Shown here one piece after another: positions 17,526 through 28,342 of a stretch of DNA of 64,000 nt (positions within the stretch are counted from its first letter, which is position 1; every line of letters starts with the position of its first letter). The stretch lies in the NCBI RefSeq assembly GCF_019656335.1, contig NZ_BPLZ01000010.1, positions 62,001 through 126,000 on the forward strand. Direction: 5' to 3'. Both the position numbers and the translations under genes were made by a program. Source of the stretch: Pseudomonas sp. NCCP-436. Its GTDB lineage: Bacteria; Pseudomonadota; Gammaproteobacteria; Pseudomonadales; Pseudomonadaceae. Under the pieces are notes generated by a model. The model saw only the letters and a list, made by a program, of their open reading frames with translations, did not search any database and was not told the DNA's origin.

Positions 17526-19439
17526 TTAGGACGCCAGATAGGACGAACGGGTCAGCCCCAGACGCAGTGCATCGAGGAACTGAGTACGTTCACGGGCACT
17601 GATTCGGGCACTAGCCACCTTGTCGCGGTAGTGTGTCATCAGCTCCTCTGGCGACAAATGCACGTAGCGCAGCATGTCCTCAATGGTGTCGTGGGTCTCG
17701 ATGCCGGCATGCACCACACTGCCATCGGCCGCCTGGTAGATATTCACCGAGTCGGTATCGCCGAACAGGTTATGCATATCACCGAGAATTTCCTGATAGG
17801 CGCCTACCAGGAAGATACCCAGTACATAATCCTCACCTTCACGCAGCTCATGTACCGGCAGACTGGTCTCAATCGACTGCTCGTCGACGTACTGGCGAAT
17901 CTTGCCGTCTGAGTCGCAGGTCAGGTCCTGCAGCACGGCGCGGCGCAGCGGCTCCTCATCCAAGCGTGACAGCGGCAGAATTGGCAAAATCTGGCCAATC
18001 GCCCAGGTATCCGGCAAGCTCTGGAACACCGAGAAGTTGCAGATGTACTTGTCGGCCAGTTTGTCGTTGAGCTCGTCAAGCACCGCCCGGTGCGAGCGCT
18101 GGCGCGCCTTGAGCTGATTGTGCAGACGACGGCAGATGGCGAAATAGCACTGCTCCGCCAAAGCCTTCTGCGCCAGGCTCAACTTGCCCGCCGAGTACTG
18201 CGCCGCCACCTCCTCGATGTAGTGGGTAGCGCGCCAGTAGGTCTCGGCGACCATTTCCGGATCACTGTCGTCGAGCAGCTCGATCAGCGCCTGTAGTACC
18301 TCAGGTTGTTCTTCCTGCGGATCGATCACCGGCACCTTGTCGTTGTGCCGCTCAACATCAGTGACCTGCACCAGCAGCACGGCGTGATGCGCAGTCATAG
18401 CCCGCCCGCTCTCGGAGAAAATGTGCGGATGGGGTATTTCCTGACGGTCGCAGAACTCCTTGAGCATGTCGACCACAGCGTCGGCATAATCCTGCATGTC
18501 GTAGTTGATTGAACTGGCGTTGCGCGAATGAGTACCGTCGTAATCCACGCCCAGGCCACCACCGACATCCACATGGTCCACCGGCAGGCCCATGGCGCGC
18601 AGCTCGCCGTAGTAACGGATGGCCTCACGAAAACCCTTACGGTAATCGGCAATGTTGGCGATCTGCGAGCCCATATGGAAATGCAACAAGCGGATGCCCT
18701 GATCCAGCCCGGCCTGACGGAAGCGCTCGACCACCGCCAGTACCTGCGCGGCGGACAAACCGAACTTGGACTTCTCGCCGCCGGTATCGGCCCACTTGGA
18801 GGATGCCAGCGAGGACAGGCGCACACGCAGACCGATCTGCGGGGCCACCTTGAGATCGGCAGCCTCCTCGATCACCAGACCGACCTCCGATTCCTTCTCG
18901 ATGACGATGAATACATTGTGGCCGAGCTTCTGCCCCATCAGCGCCAGGCGGATGAACTCGCGATCCTTGTAGCCATTGCAGACGATGGTGCCGCCCTTCG
19001 GCGCCAGCGCCAGCACGGCCAGCAGTTCGGGCTTGGAGCCGGCCTCAAGACCAATGGACACGCCCTGGGTAGCGATGATGTTCTCGATCACCGCTTCCTG
19101 CTGGTTGACCTTGATCGGATACAGCGCGGTGTAACGGTTCTGATAGCCCAGGCGCTCGATGCTGGCGTCGAAAGCGCCGGTCAGGCGACGCACGCGATCC
19201 TGCAAGATGTCCGGGAAGCGCACCAGCAGCGGCAGCGACAGACCGCTCTGGCGCAGCTCGTCGACCTGCTGATACAGATCGATGGGCGGGCTGTCCGGCC
19301 CGTTAGGACGCACTTCCACACGCCCGGCATCGTTGATCGAGAAATAGCCGGCGCCCCAGTGGCGGATGCCGTAGACACTACGGCTGTCGGCTACGGTCCA
19401 TTGGCTACCGTCGTCTTTGCGGGTGCGTCGTGCGGACAT
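17526..19439 (-). CDS. speA: Biosynthetic arginine decarboxylase
   Basis: This 637-residue fold-III PLP enzyme converts arginine to agmatine, the entry to putrescine synthesis. The PLP lysine lies in [12 protein letters not shown]. The glycine-rich [15 protein letters not shown] and [13 protein letters not shown] are characteristic, as is the C-terminal [24 protein letters not shown] block with the catalytic Cys region in the extended SpeA class. The start at 19439 is preceded by GGAGACACAG. Length matches the bacterial biosynthetic enzyme. Convergent with the GAF-GGDEF gene, with only 27 bases between them. Confidence 0.96.
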   Translation of the reverse strand: MSARRTRKDDGSQWTVADSRSVYGIRHWGAGYFSINDAGRVEVRPNGPDSPPIDLYQQVDELRQSGLSLPLLVRFPDILQDRVRRLTGAFDASIERLGYQNRYTALYPIKVNQQEAVIENIIATQGVSIGLEAGSKPELLAVLALAPKGGTIVCNGYKDREFIRLALMGQKLGHNVFIVIEKESEVGLVIEEAADLKVAPQIGLRVRLSSLASSKWADTGGEKSKFGLSAAQVLAVVERFRQAGLDQGIRLLHFHMGSQIANIADYRKGFREAIRYYGELRAMGLPVDHVDVGGGLGVDYDGTHSRNASSINYDMQDYADAVVDMLKEFCDRQEIPHPHIFSESGRAMTAHHAVLLVQVTDVERHNDKVPVIDPQEEQPEVLQALIELLDDSDPEMVAETYWRATHYIEEVAAQYSAGKLSLAQKALAEQCYFAICRRLHNQLKARQRSHRAVLDELNDKLADKYICNFSVFQSLPDTWAIGQILPILPLSRLDEEPLRRAVLQDLTCDSDGKIRQYVDEQSIETSLPVHELREGEDYVLGIFLVGAYQEILGDMHNLFGDTDSVNIYQAADGSVVHAGIETHDTIEDMLRYVHLSPEELMTHYRDKVASARISARERTQFLDALRLGLTRSSYLAS

Positions 19440-19558
19440 CTGTGTCTCCCAAGGTATGGAGGCGGCGCGATCAGCGAACGCACCGGAATATGAAGGCAAT
19501 AGATGACGAATGCTCGGAGCATCGACCTCCGAGACTCATCGAAGTTTAGGAAAAGACT

Positions 19559-19930
19559 TCAGCCGCCGGACTTCTTCGCGGTAAAACCGCGCTTGCTCAG
19601 CTCTGCCAGCAGCAGGTCGACGTGGTCACCCTGAATCTCGATCACCCCGCCCTTCAGCGCACCACCCGTGCCGCAACGTTTCTTCAGCGCACTGGCCAGC
19701 TCCTTCAGCTCGGCTTCGGCCAGCGGCACACCGCTGACAGTGGTCACCGTCTTGCCGCCGCGGCCTTTGGTTTCGCGTCGCACGCGGGCGATGCCGTCGC
19801 CTTCGGGAAGGCGCAACTGAGCGCAGACACAAGCAGCCACCGGCTGACTGCAGTCCGGACAGTGACGACCGCCGTCTGTGGAATAGACAAGACCGCCCAA
19901 GGCGGCAAATGAAGAGGCTTTCTTGACCAC
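19559..19930 (-). CDS. yciH: SUI1/eIF1-like translation factor YciH
   Basis: This 123-residue protein starts VVKKASSFAALGGLVYSTD and has a four-Cys zinc knuckle (CPDCSQPVAACVCA). An SUI1 domain follows (VRRETKGRGGKTVTTVSGVP, LKKRCGTGGALKGGVIEIQG, HVDLLLAELSKRGF). YciH is the bacterial eIF1 homologue thought to act on initiation fidelity and stress translation. The GTG start at 19930 is inferred from a GAGGA just upstream and from the family N-terminus; the longer open frame to 19993 shows no similarity. Transcribed in the same direction as speA, separated by a short gap. Confidence 0.88.
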   Translation of the reverse strand: MVKKASSFAALGGLVYSTDGGRHCPDCSQPVAACVCAQLRLPEGDGIARVRRETKGRGGKTVTTVSGVPLAEAELKELASALKKRCGTGGALKGGVIEIQGDHVDLLLAELSKRGFTAKKSGG

Positions 19931-20083
19931 CGGCTTGTCCTCGTAGGGGTCAGGATAGCGACTGGCCGACAAGCGTCGACCGCGAAGCCCCACTCAGGCA
20001 GGGGCAGCGCAGGCGGACAGGCGTCCGCCGAAAGGCCGCGCAGTTTAACGGCAAAGCCCGGCCTTGCTAAGTGCGTATTTGCG

Positions 20084-20683
20084 TCATTGTGCGGCAGTTT
20101 GGCGACGCCGTTTGCCATCGCGCACGTCACGCTCGAAATCCGCGACACCAGCAGACTTGAGATAGCGCTGCAACGCTGCCAGCGAGTCCGGACAATAGGG
20201 CAGACGACAGGCTTCCTCCAGCGCCAGCTCGATGCTGATGAAGCGCGCTTCCAGCACCTCCTCCGGCTGCAGCACCAGCGGTGCATCCGACACCGCCGAA
20301 TAGGCCATGCACCACAGCCGGCTTTCCGGCGCGTCATAGAGAAAGTGCGCATGCTGTACCAGCTCGGCATCGACTATCCCCAGCTCCTCCGCCAGCTCGC
20401 GACGGGCCGAGAACGCATAATCTTCGCCCTCCAGTACCATGCCACCGGCCGCCACGTCCCAGTAGCCCGGATACAGCGCCTTGCTCAGGGTACGGCGATG
20501 GACGCAGAGCAACCCGGCTGTGTTGAACAGCAGAATGTAGGTGCCACGACCGATCAGCCGTTTCTCTCGGAGCTCGGCCCGGGTCACCCCACCAAGCGGA
20601 CAGTCGCTTTCATCGACCCAGGCCACCCGCTCCCGATCGGAGGCGGCCCGATGCGCCGCCTCGGCTGCCGAATAGCCGCTCAT
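20084..20683 (-). CDS. NUDIX hydrolase (YfcD-like)
   Basis: This 199-residue protein carries a complete Nudix box (G-x5-E-x7-REUxEExGU): GGMVLEGEDY followed by AFSARRELAEELGI. The N-terminal part 'RVAWVDESDCPLGGVTRAEL' and GRGTYILLFNTAGLLCVHRR resembles YfcD and isopentenyl-diphosphate-isomerase-like Nudix proteins. It probably hydrolyses a nucleoside diphosphate derivative; the substrate is not known. The start overlaps the stop of the upstream DUF2333 gene, indicating translational coupling. Confidence 0.88.
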   Translation of the reverse strand: MSGYSAAEAAHRAASDRERVAWVDESDCPLGGVTRAELREKRLIGRGTYILLFNTAGLLCVHRRTLSKALYPGYWDVAAGGMVLEGEDYAFSARRELAEELGIVDAELVQHAHFLYDAPESRLWCMAYSAVSDAPLVLQPEEVLEARFISIELALEEACRLPYCPDSLAALQRYLKSAGVADFERDVRDGKRRRQTAAQ

Positions 20684-21741
20684 CAGCCCTGGCTCAGCAA
20701 TTGACGCAGGTCGATCAGACCGGCGTTGGCACGCGAAATGTAGTTGGCCATTACCAGCGAGTGGTTCGCCAGGATGCCGTAGCCACTACCGTTGAGGATC
20801 ACCGGACTCCACAGAGTTGCCTGGGCCGCTTCCAGTTCACGCACGATCTGACGCACGCTGACAGTGGCGTTCTTCTTCGCCAGCACATCGGCAAAGTCCA
20901 CCTCGATGGCTCGCAGCAGGTGAGACAGCGCCCAGGCCTGGCCGCGAGCCTCGTAGAAGACATTATCGATTTGCAGCCAGGGGGTCTCGTACACACCACC
21001 CTCGCCGAGCAGGCCCTGCTCCTGCGGATCACCGTCGACCTGCACACTGTCGTTCAGACGCACCCGGCCAACACTGGCCGACAGACGCTGCGACAGCGAG
21101 CCGAGACGGGTACTGGCATCGCCCAGCCAGTTGTTGAGGTTGTCGGCCCGGGCATAGAAGCGTGCGTTTTTCTGCCCCGGGTCGGACAGACGGGCGAGAT
21201 AGCGATCCAGCGCCTGAATACCTTCACGGTATTCGGACTCGGACGCCGGCAACGCCCAGCTCTTGTTGTCGAAGTGAAAGCGCGGCTCGGCCTTGGCCAG
21301 ATCCGGATCCTCAGTCGACTGCGATTGCGAGCGGGCAAAGTCCTTGCGCAGCGCACGAGAGAAGTCTCGCACCTGCACCAGCACGCCGTACTCCCAGCTC
21401 GGCATGTTGTCCAGCCACAGGCCAGGCGGGGCCAGATCGTTGGACAGGAAACCACCCGGCTTGTCCAGCAGAGTGCTGGCCACCTGCTTGAGCGTTTCCA
21501 CCGTGGTATAGCCCGTAACCATCTGCCGCTGCACCTCCTGCGCCGCGTTCTGGGCCTGCTGCTGAACCTGAAAGGCTGCCGGCTCCTGACTCCAGTACCA
21601 GCCAACCACCAGGGCGGCCAGCAGGCAGAGCACGAGCAGACCACCCAGCGCGCGCGTCACCAGACCGCCGCTACGGCTGCCTCCGGCACTGCTGTCGGCG
21701 CTGCCCTGCGCGTTCGTCGCACGATTCTTCCAGTCCAGCAT
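20683..21741 (-). CDS. DUF2333 family membrane-anchored protein
   Basis: This 352-residue protein has one N-terminal transmembrane helix (GGLLVLCLLAALVVGWYW, about residues 33-50) and a large presumed periplasmic part. It contains 'GGFLSNDLAPPGLWLDNMPS', 'GVLVQVRDFSRALRKDFARS' and ARFYARADNLNNWLGDAS, which I recognise as DUF2333, a family conserved in gammaproteobacteria. An AAGGGA ribosome site precedes the ATG. It forms an operon with the Nudix gene by a one- to four-base overlap. Its function is not established. Confidence 0.85.
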   Translation of the reverse strand: MLDWKNRATNAQGSADSSAGGSRSGGLVTRALGGLLVLCLLAALVVGWYWSQEPAAFQVQQQAQNAAQEVQRQMVTGYTTVETLKQVASTLLDKPGGFLSNDLAPPGLWLDNMPSWEYGVLVQVRDFSRALRKDFARSQSQSTEDPDLAKAEPRFHFDNKSWALPASESEYREGIQALDRYLARLSDPGQKNARFYARADNLNNWLGDASTRLGSLSQRLSASVGRVRLNDSVQVDGDPQEQGLLGEGGVYETPWLQIDNVFYEARGQAWALSHLLRAIEVDFADVLAKKNATVSVRQIVRELEAAQATLWSPVILNGSGYGILANHSLVMANYISRANAGLIDLRQLLSQG

Positions 21742-22143
21742 GGCAATGTCCCTTCTTAAGCAATTCGATTATTCGACCGCAATCCGACCAGCGGGTTGCG
21801 ATCTGATCGGCAATATAAGGCATGCGCACTGTAAAACGCAGGGCATGACGGCAAACTAGTGCCATTGCAGCCCCCAGTGGCAGACAGCTGCGCATCCGGC
21901 AGGTGCATTGCTTCGGCACGGTGGCGATGGCGACATTTTTCTGCAACACAGGGAACCCGAAGCATTCGAACCGTTCTGAAGAGACCTGCTTGCCGTCATG
22001 ATGAGAACCCTTTGGCACATTGCAAATTTTTGTTGCTTCTTCGATAGGAATACCGTCGTCAACAGATCGACGGACGATGTCATCACCGCCCTCAAGTGAT
22101 AGCATCAAGCCATTAGCAATGAGAGCTTTATAGAAGTCGGCCC
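21742..22143. other. Divergent intergenic region, no gene supported
   Basis: These 402 bases separate the DUF2333 gene (minus) from the GcbA-like gene (plus). The region is lower in GC than its surroundings (notably 22000-22050) and must hold both promoters. The open frames inside have no plausible family similarity or ribosome sites, and no convincing sigma-70 pair, hairpin or palindrome was found by eye. Confidence 0.6.
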
Positions 22144-23757
22144 ATGACCGAACATCTGGATCCAACTCGCGACCGCCTCAAGCATCACTTCGCCCAGCGG
22201 GTGATCCATCAGGCGCGTCAGGTGCTGGAGGTCTGGCAACGCCTGCAGCGCAGCGAGTGGACAGACGTCGGCATGGGTGAGCTGGCAGAAGCAAACCTGC
22301 GCCTGCTGCGCTATGCCGAACGCTTCGAGCAGACCGAGCATGCCCGACTGGCTCAGAACATCGCCGCCAGCCTTGATGCAGTGGCAGAAAACCGCGGTCG
22401 CCTCAACAGCGAGCTGATTGCCCGCCTCAACCAGGCCATGCAGCGTCTCTCACGCACCGGTCTGCGCCATAGCGATGCCTACGAGCAGACCTTCCTGCCG
22501 CCATTGCGCAAGCCGATCTACCTGGCCCTGCAGGACACCCAGCGCGCCGAACGCCTGGCACAGCAACTGGAGTTCTTCGGCCTGACGGCTCAGGCCCTGA
22601 GCGACGCCCAATCCTTCCGTGCAGCCATAGTCGAACGACATCCGGCCGCCATCGTCATGGATGTAGACTTCGCCGGTGCCGGCCTGGAGCTGGCCGAATC
22701 AACACAGCAGGGGCTGGAGCAGAAAATCCCTCTGCTGTTCTTCAGTCATCACGAGACCGACACACCGACGCGCCTCGCTGCAGTCCGCGCTGGCGGTCAG
22801 GAGTTCTTCACTGGTTCGCTCGATGCCTCCAGCCTGCTTGAACGTATCGAGGTGTTGACCCACGTGGCCCAGTATGATCCGTACAAGGTACTGATCATCG
22901 ACGACTCCAAGGCTCAGGCCACCCACACCGAACGCGTACTCAACAGTGCCGGCATCCTCACCCATACCCTGACCGAGCCGATTCATGCCATGGATGCGCT
23001 GGCCGAGTTTCAGCCGGATCTGATCATCCTCGACATGTACATGCCCGAGTGCAACGGCGCCGAGCTGGCCAAGGTAATTCGCCACAATGATCGATACGTC
23101 AGCGTGCCGATCATCTACCTGTCAGCCGAGGACGATCTGGACAAGCAGCTCGACGCCATGAGCGAAGGCGGTGACGACTTTCTCACCAAGCCAATCAAGC
23201 CGCGCCATCTGATCGCCACGGTACGCAACCGTGCCGCACGGGCGCGCAATCTCAAGGCCCGCATGGTGCGCGACAGCCTCACCGGGCTGTACAACCACAC
23301 CCACACACTGCAACTGCTTGAGGATGCCTGCTTTCGGGCTCGCCGCGACAGCCGTCCGCTGGCCTTCGCCATGCTCGACATAGACCACTTCAAGAAGGTC
23401 AACGACACCTACGGCCACCCCATGGGCGACCGGGTAATCAAGAGCCTGGCACTGTTTCTCAAGCAGCGCCTGCGCAAGACCGACCACATCGGCCGTTATG
23501 GCGGCGAAGAATTTGCTGTGGTCTTGCCGGATACCGACGAGCAGTCCGCCCTGAGCGTTCTGGAGGAAATCCGCCTGCGCTTTGCCGAAATCAACTACCC
23601 CGCGCAGCCTCAGGATTTGACCTGCACCTTCAGTTGTGGCATCGCCACACTGCAACCAGGACTGAACGCCAACAGCCTGTCCAAACAGGCCGACGAAGCG
23701 CTGTACCGGGCCAAGCGCGGCGGCCGCAACCGGGTCGAACTCTACCGTCCCGAATGA
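22144..23757 (+). CDS. gcbA: Response-regulator diguanylate cyclase, GcbA-like
   Basis: The 537-residue protein contains an N-terminal Hpt-like helical region (~1-115), a degenerate receiver (~125-245, IYLALQDTQRAERLAQ) and a canonical receiver (~250-370). The last has IDDSKAQA, phospho-acceptor LIILDMYMPE and the KPIKPRHL lysine. A GGDEF domain (~375-535) follows with active GGEEF, substrate-binding FKKVNDTYGHPMGD and an RKTD inhibitory site five residues before it. The REC-REC-GGDEF build and its place next to DUF2333 and a CtpL-like receptor match GcbA of P. aeruginosa/P. fluorescens, which makes c-di-GMP to promote initial attachment. Symbol assigned on architecture and synteny. Confidence 0.85.
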   Translation: MTEHLDPTRDRLKHHFAQRVIHQARQVLEVWQRLQRSEWTDVGMGELAEANLRLLRYAERFEQTEHARLAQNIAASLDAVAENRGRLNSELIARLNQAMQRLSRTGLRHSDAYEQTFLPPLRKPIYLALQDTQRAERLAQQLEFFGLTAQALSDAQSFRAAIVERHPAAIVMDVDFAGAGLELAESTQQGLEQKIPLLFFSHHETDTPTRLAAVRAGGQEFFTGSLDASSLLERIEVLTHVAQYDPYKVLIIDDSKAQATHTERVLNSAGILTHTLTEPIHAMDALAEFQPDLIILDMYMPECNGAELAKVIRHNDRYVSVPIIYLSAEDDLDKQLDAMSEGGDDFLTKPIKPRHLIATVRNRAARARNLKARMVRDSLTGLYNHTHTLQLLEDACFRARRDSRPLAFAMLDIDHFKKVNDTYGHPMGDRVIKSLALFLKQRLRKTDHIGRYGGEEFAVVLPDTDEQSALSVLEEIRLRFAEINYPAQPQDLTCTFSCGIATLQPGLNANSLSKQADEALYRAKRGGRNRVELYRPE

Positions 23758-23852
23758 CACAGCCGCGCGCGGCCAGCTCCAACGCCGTCATCTGGCCGTA
23801 ACCGTTGCGCAATAACCTCGATCGCATCGCTCTATTGTCGATCGGGCCCGCC

Positions 23853-25817
23853 ATGCGCCTCAAGCTACTGACCCACCTGACTACCCTGATGCTGATCGCC
23901 CTGTGCCTGACCCTGGCCGCAACTCTGTGGTGGTCACAAAGCGCCCTGCAGCAACCGCTGCAACTGATGGAGCGCTACCTGCTACTGTCGCAGTCATTCC
24001 GTCAGCAGGTTGCCGACAACATCAAGGGCTACCTCGACAGCGGTGATGCACTGCACCACAGTACCGCTAGAGAGGCCATTGACACGTTCGCTCAAGGCCT
24101 TGCCGATCTCCCGGAGTCTCTGGCCGCCGAACTGCTTCCAAGCCTGCAACAACTGCGCGAATTCAGCGACGGCCCGCTATTGGCCGCCGGCAAGCTTGGC
24201 GGCGATCCGCAAGGGTTGTTGCTGCAGGCCGAGAGAGAGATGCAAGCCAGCCTGGAAAAACTAACCCGCTACGCCGACAGCAGCACCAACGAAGCAGTTC
24301 TGGACTATCGCCGCTTGCTGGGCGAAGCCGGCCGGCGCCTTCTACGCCTGGCTCATGCTCGTGAGCGTTTCGCCAACCTGGGCAGCGCGCAGCTCTATGA
24401 GACCGTCGAAAGCGAACGGCGCGCCCTCAGCAGCCTGACCGAACAACTTCAGGTCTTGCCATTGCTGGGTGTAGGTCAGGCCGACGCCAGCTTGCGCTCC
24501 GGATTTGCCGCCCTGCTCGGGCTGGAGGAAGCCACCCCGGATACACAACAGCATGACAGTGGCACCGAACTAAAGCGCGAACTGGCCAGCCTGATACGCC
24601 GCTACCCGGAGGAATTGCAGCGCACCCGGGCACTGGTCGAACAGCGCAAGCAACTGGCCGCAGATGCCGACCAGCGCATTGCCGGACTGCAACAGGCGCT
24701 GGCCGCCATGGAGCCGCAGGTGCGCAGCGAACATGCGCGCATTCAGGCCGAGGTGCGCCTCACCCAAGGGCTGGTGATCGGTCTGATTCTGCTTCTCGCT
24801 CTGCTCATCGACCGCCTCCAGCGACGTCTGGCCCGGGTGCTCGGACAACTAGCTCCGGCGCTCTCGCTGTGGGCCGACGGCGATTTTACCTCGACCATAA
24901 CTATCGGCTCGAAAATCCGCGAGCTGCGCGATATCGAGGACTCGCTCGGGCGCCTGCGCCATTATCTGGCCAACCTCGTCGGTCGCATTCGCAGCCATGC
25001 TGGTCAGGTCGCCAGCGCCAGCCAAAACCTGGCCGATCTGGGAAGCGGCTTGCAGAGCGGCGCCGAACGCCAGACTGACGATACCGGACGGATCAGCGAA
25101 GCACTGGGCGAACTGGAGACCAGTATCAGCCAGGTAAGTGCCGATGCCCGCCAAACTGCCGAGGCCAGCCAGCATGCCCGGGGCGCACTGGAACACGGCC
25201 AGCAGGTCATCCGCGAAGGTCTGGGCGGCCTGCACAGACTGGCCAGCGAGGTTCAGGGCAACACCCTTGTGATCGAACAACTGGCCGAGGAAACCGCCAC
25301 CATCGGCGGCGTGGCAACGATGATCAGCGGCATAGCCGAACAGACCAATCTGCTGGCTCTCAACGCCGCCATCGAAGCTGCTCGCGCCGGCTCTGCCGGA
25401 CGAGGCTTTGCCGTCGTTGCCGAAGAGGTGCGCTCGCTGTCACTGCGCACCGGCAAAGCCACTGCACAGATCCAGCAACTCATCGACCGCCTGCAACAAG
25501 CTGCCGGCCAGTCACTACAGGCCTTGCGCCGACAGGTCGAACAGGCCCAGGGTAGCGCCGGTCAGGCCGAAGCTGCCGAGACCGCACTTGAGGCAATCGT
25601 CGGCGCCACCGATACCATTGCCAGCAGAGCTGCACGCATCGCTGATGCCACCGCCCGACAGGCCGCCACGGTGAGCGACATCCGCAGACACAGCGAATGC
25701 ATACGGCTGCTCGGCGAGGAAAACCTGCAGCGTATCGACGCCGCGCACAAACAGGGCGAACAGTTGCATCTACTCGGCATGCAACTGCACGAAGAAACCC
25801 ATGCCTTCAGGCTCTGA
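23853..25817 (+). CDS. ctpL: Methyl-accepting chemotaxis protein, CtpL-like
   Basis: This 654-residue chemoreceptor has TM1 at about residues 9-25, a long all-helical periplasmic domain of about 280 residues (HBM-like heptad pattern), TM2 ([13 protein letters not shown]), a HAMP domain and a signalling domain. The tip of the latter is [20 protein letters not shown], followed by [17 protein letters not shown]. In P. aeruginosa the gene between gcbA and dsbD is ctpL, a receptor for low inorganic phosphate taxis. The symbol rests on synteny and domain layout, so the ligand is an inference. The start at 23853 is preferred because it places the membrane helix at the terminus. Confidence 0.82.
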   Translation: MRLKLLTHLTTLMLIALCLTLAATLWWSQSALQQPLQLMERYLLLSQSFRQQVADNIKGYLDSGDALHHSTAREAIDTFAQGLADLPESLAAELLPSLQQLREFSDGPLLAAGKLGGDPQGLLLQAEREMQASLEKLTRYADSSTNEAVLDYRRLLGEAGRRLLRLAHARERFANLGSAQLYETVESERRALSSLTEQLQVLPLLGVGQADASLRSGFAALLGLEEATPDTQQHDSGTELKRELASLIRRYPEELQRTRALVEQRKQLAADADQRIAGLQQALAAMEPQVRSEHARIQAEVRLTQGLVIGLILLLALLIDRLQRRLARVLGQLAPALSLWADGDFTSTITIGSKIRELRDIEDSLGRLRHYLANLVGRIRSHAGQVASASQNLADLGSGLQSGAERQTDDTGRISEALGELETSISQVSADARQTAEASQHARGALEHGQQVIREGLGGLHRLASEVQGNTLVIEQLAEETATIGGVATMISGIAEQTNLLALNAAIEAARAGSAGRGFAVVAEEVRSLSLRTGKATAQIQQLIDRLQQAAGQSLQALRRQVEQAQGSAGQAEAAETALEAIVGATDTIASRAARIADATARQAATVSDIRRHSECIRLLGEENLQRIDAAHKQGEQLHLLGMQLHEETHAFRL

Positions 25818-25969
25818 GCCTGCGACAAGGCAGCGCAGGCGGGAACTTGGAAAACCGCTCGATCTCCAACACCCACCCATCCGGGCTCCGGTAGTGTGAC
25901 GCGGCTGCCAGGAACCCGCCTGGCGCTTTCAGCTATCATGCCGCCAACTTCAGCCGAGATGTACGTTCG

Positions 25970-27751
25970 ATGTCACTGCGCCGCCTGCTGCTTCCTCTGT
26001 TGCTGCTTTGCCTGTGCCTGCCGGCCAGCGCCAACCTGTTCGACCAGCGCCCTGGCGCCTCTCCCCTGGGCGCCCCACTGAACAACAGCAGCGACTTTCT
26101 GCCCGTTCACGAGGCCTTCAAGCCAAGCCTGGTCGCTCACGACACTCAGGGCGTGACCTTGCGCTTCGTCGCAGCCGAGGGCTACTACCTGTATCGTCAT
26201 CGTTTCAGTTTTACCGTCGAGCCGGCCGAGCTGATGAGAGGCGAAGCTCTCCTGCCGGCCGGAGAGCCCAAACACGACGAGTTCTTCGGTGACGTCGAGG
26301 TCTATTACGGCGTACTCGACATCCGCCTGCCGCTGGAGAACCCGGACGACCTCCCGCTGCGCCTGCAGGTCGGCTACCAGGGCTGCGCAGACAAGGGCCT
26401 CTGCTACCCGCCGGAAACCGAGCTGATCGAGATCGGCGAAGTCGCGTCCGTCGCCGGCGACAGCACTGCTCCCCCAGAAAGCGGCTGGAGCTGGAAGGAA
26501 CTGACACTGTTCTTCCTGGGTGGTCTGGCCCTGACCTTCACCCCCTGCGTGTTGCCTATGTTGCCAATCCTCTCCGGCGTGGTACTGCGCGGCCAACTCG
26601 GCGGAATGCGCGGACTGACCCTTTCGCTGGCCTACGTACTAGCCATGGCTGCCTGCTTTGCAGTACTCGGAATCCTGATGGGGCTGTTTGGCGCCGGTCT
26701 GAATCTACAGGCCAGGCTGCAATCACCCTGGGTGCTGGTGCCCTTCGCCGCCTTTTTCGCGGCCTTCGCCCTGGCCATGTTCGGCCTGTACGATCTGCGC
26801 CTACCGCGCCTGATCAGTGAGCCGCTCGACCGCCTGGCCGGTCGCACCCCCGGGGGGTCACATCTCAATGCGGCTCTTCTCGGCGTATTCTCCAGCCTGC
26901 TGGTCAGCCCCTGTGTCTCCGCACCACTGGCTGGCGCCCTACTCTATATCAGCGCCAGCGGCGATGCTCTCGGTGGCGGCCTGAAGCTGCTGGCTCTGGG
27001 GCTGGGCATGGGGACGCCATTGGTATTGTTTGCCGTCGGCGGTGGCGCCGTGCTACCGAAGAGCGGGAACTGGCTGATCGGCGTGCGCAACGCCTTCGGC
27101 GTACTGCTGCTGGCCGTCTCCGTATGGCTGCTAGAGCGTGTTCTGCCAGGCAGCCTCAGCCTGGCCCTGTGGGCTCTGCTGGCCGGGGGCGTAGCAGTGT
27201 TCCTCGGCGCCCTGGAATTCGGCCCAAAGACCAACAGGCAGAAGCTCTCACAAATTCTCGGCCTGGCACTGCTGGTCTACGCCCTGGCGGCTGCTGTCGG
27301 CGCTCTGCAGGGCGCCAGTGACCCGCTACGCCCCCTGTCCGGCTTTGCCGTCAGCCAGACCAAGACAGGCGCAGCACAGAATGGTGCCTGGCAAACACTC
27401 AGCGACCCCGCCGCACTGGACGCAGCGCTGGCCCAGGCCCGGGCAGCAGGCCAGCCGCTAGTGCTGGACTGGTATGCGGACTGGTGCATCAGCTGCAAAG
27501 TGATTGAGCGCGAAGTGTTCGGCAACCCTGAAGTGGGCAGCCGACTGGACGGCTGGCGCCTGATCCGCTTCGACATCACAGAAAGCAATGCTGCCCAGCG
27601 CGCCCTACTCGACCGCTTCCAGTTGTTCGGCCCACCAGCCATCCTGCTGTTCGCCAAAAATGGCGAAGAACTGCACGAACTGCGCACAGTAGGCGAGATA
27701 GACGCTGTCAGTTTCGCAGTGCGACTCGATCAGGCTGCACTCAGCCCGTAA
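25970..27751 (+). CDS. dsbD: Thiol:disulfide interchange protein DsbD
   Basis: This 593-residue protein has a signal peptide (MSLRRLLLPLLLLCLCLPASA). The periplasmic alpha domain has Cys139 and Cys145 (GCADKGLC). An eight-helix membrane domain has Cys193 (TPCVLPMLP) and Cys315 (SPCVSAPLAGALLY). The C-terminal thioredoxin-like gamma domain has Cys506-x-x-Cys509 (ADWCISCKVIE). All six redox cysteines are present. It moves electrons from cytoplasmic thioredoxin to periplasmic DsbC and cytochrome c maturation partners. It corresponds to dipZ of P. aeruginosa, located before aroQ. Confidence 0.96.
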   Translation: MSLRRLLLPLLLLCLCLPASANLFDQRPGASPLGAPLNNSSDFLPVHEAFKPSLVAHDTQGVTLRFVAAEGYYLYRHRFSFTVEPAELMRGEALLPAGEPKHDEFFGDVEVYYGVLDIRLPLENPDDLPLRLQVGYQGCADKGLCYPPETELIEIGEVASVAGDSTAPPESGWSWKELTLFFLGGLALTFTPCVLPMLPILSGVVLRGQLGGMRGLTLSLAYVLAMAACFAVLGILMGLFGAGLNLQARLQSPWVLVPFAAFFAAFALAMFGLYDLRLPRLISEPLDRLAGRTPGGSHLNAALLGVFSSLLVSPCVSAPLAGALLYISASGDALGGGLKLLALGLGMGTPLVLFAVGGGAVLPKSGNWLIGVRNAFGVLLLAVSVWLLERVLPGSLSLALWALLAGGVAVFLGALEFGPKTNRQKLSQILGLALLVYALAAAVGALQGASDPLRPLSGFAVSQTKTGAAQNGAWQTLSDPAALDAALAQARAAGQPLVLDWYADWCISCKVIEREVFGNPEVGSRLDGWRLIRFDITESNAAQRALLDRFQLFGPPAILLFAKNGEELHELRTVGEIDAVSFAVRLDQAALSP

Positions 27752-27871
27752 CGACCAAAAAAGCAGAATCAGTCATATTTCTAGCGTAACTGGCCGAGAT
27801 CGTGTCGACTATTGCTGGCATCGCCCGGCTACGGCATAGTCCGCGCAGCTTGAACAATAAGGAATTGCTCC

Positions 27872-28321
27872 ATGGCCACTCTTCTCGTGCTGCATGGCCC
27901 CAACCTCAATCTGCTGGGCACCCGCGAGCCCGACAAATATGGCTCCACCACGCTTAATGAGATCAATCGCGGCCTGGAACAGCAGGCCCGCGAGGCCGGC
28001 CACCATCTGCTGCATCTGCAGAGCAATGCCGAGTATGAACTGATCGAACGAATTCACGCGGCGAAGGCCGAAGGCGTCGACTTCATTCTGATCAATCCGG
28101 CCGCCTTTACTCATACCAGCATCGCATTACGTGACGCGCTACTGGCGGTGAGCATCCCATTCATCGAGGTGCACCTGTCGAACGTGCACAAGCGTGAACC
28201 CTTTCGCCATCATTCCTACTTCTCCGATGTGGCAGTAGGGGTGATCTGCGGGCTCGGCGCCAACGGCTACCGGCTGGCACTGCAAGCCGCACTGGAACAA
28301 CTTGAAAGCAAATTATCCTGA
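27872..28321 (+). CDS. aroQ: 3-dehydroquinate dehydratase, type II
   Basis: This 149-residue dodecameric enzyme of the shikimate pathway converts 3-dehydroquinate to 3-dehydroshikimate. Signature [20 protein letters not shown] at the N-terminus, the active-site Tyr on the lid (DKYGSTTL), [29 protein letters not shown] and [15 protein letters not shown] carry the catalytic His and substrate-binding residues. Length is standard. It starts the aroQ-accB-accC cluster common to Pseudomonas; the next gene begins 21 bases after its stop. Confidence 0.97.
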   Translation: MATLLVLHGPNLNLLGTREPDKYGSTTLNEINRGLEQQAREAGHHLLHLQSNAEYELIERIHAAKAEGVDFILINPAAFTHTSIALRDALLAVSIPFIEVHLSNVHKREPFRHHSYFSDVAVGVICGLGANGYRLALQAALEQLESKLS

Positions 28322-28342
28322 CCTCACCGGGAGTTGAATCGC

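Noticed and set aside
21671..22165. Minus-strand 164-codon frame in the DUF2333/gcbA gap
   Set aside because: No ribosome site or family pattern, overlaps the DUF2333 start region, and composition is unlike neighbouring genes.
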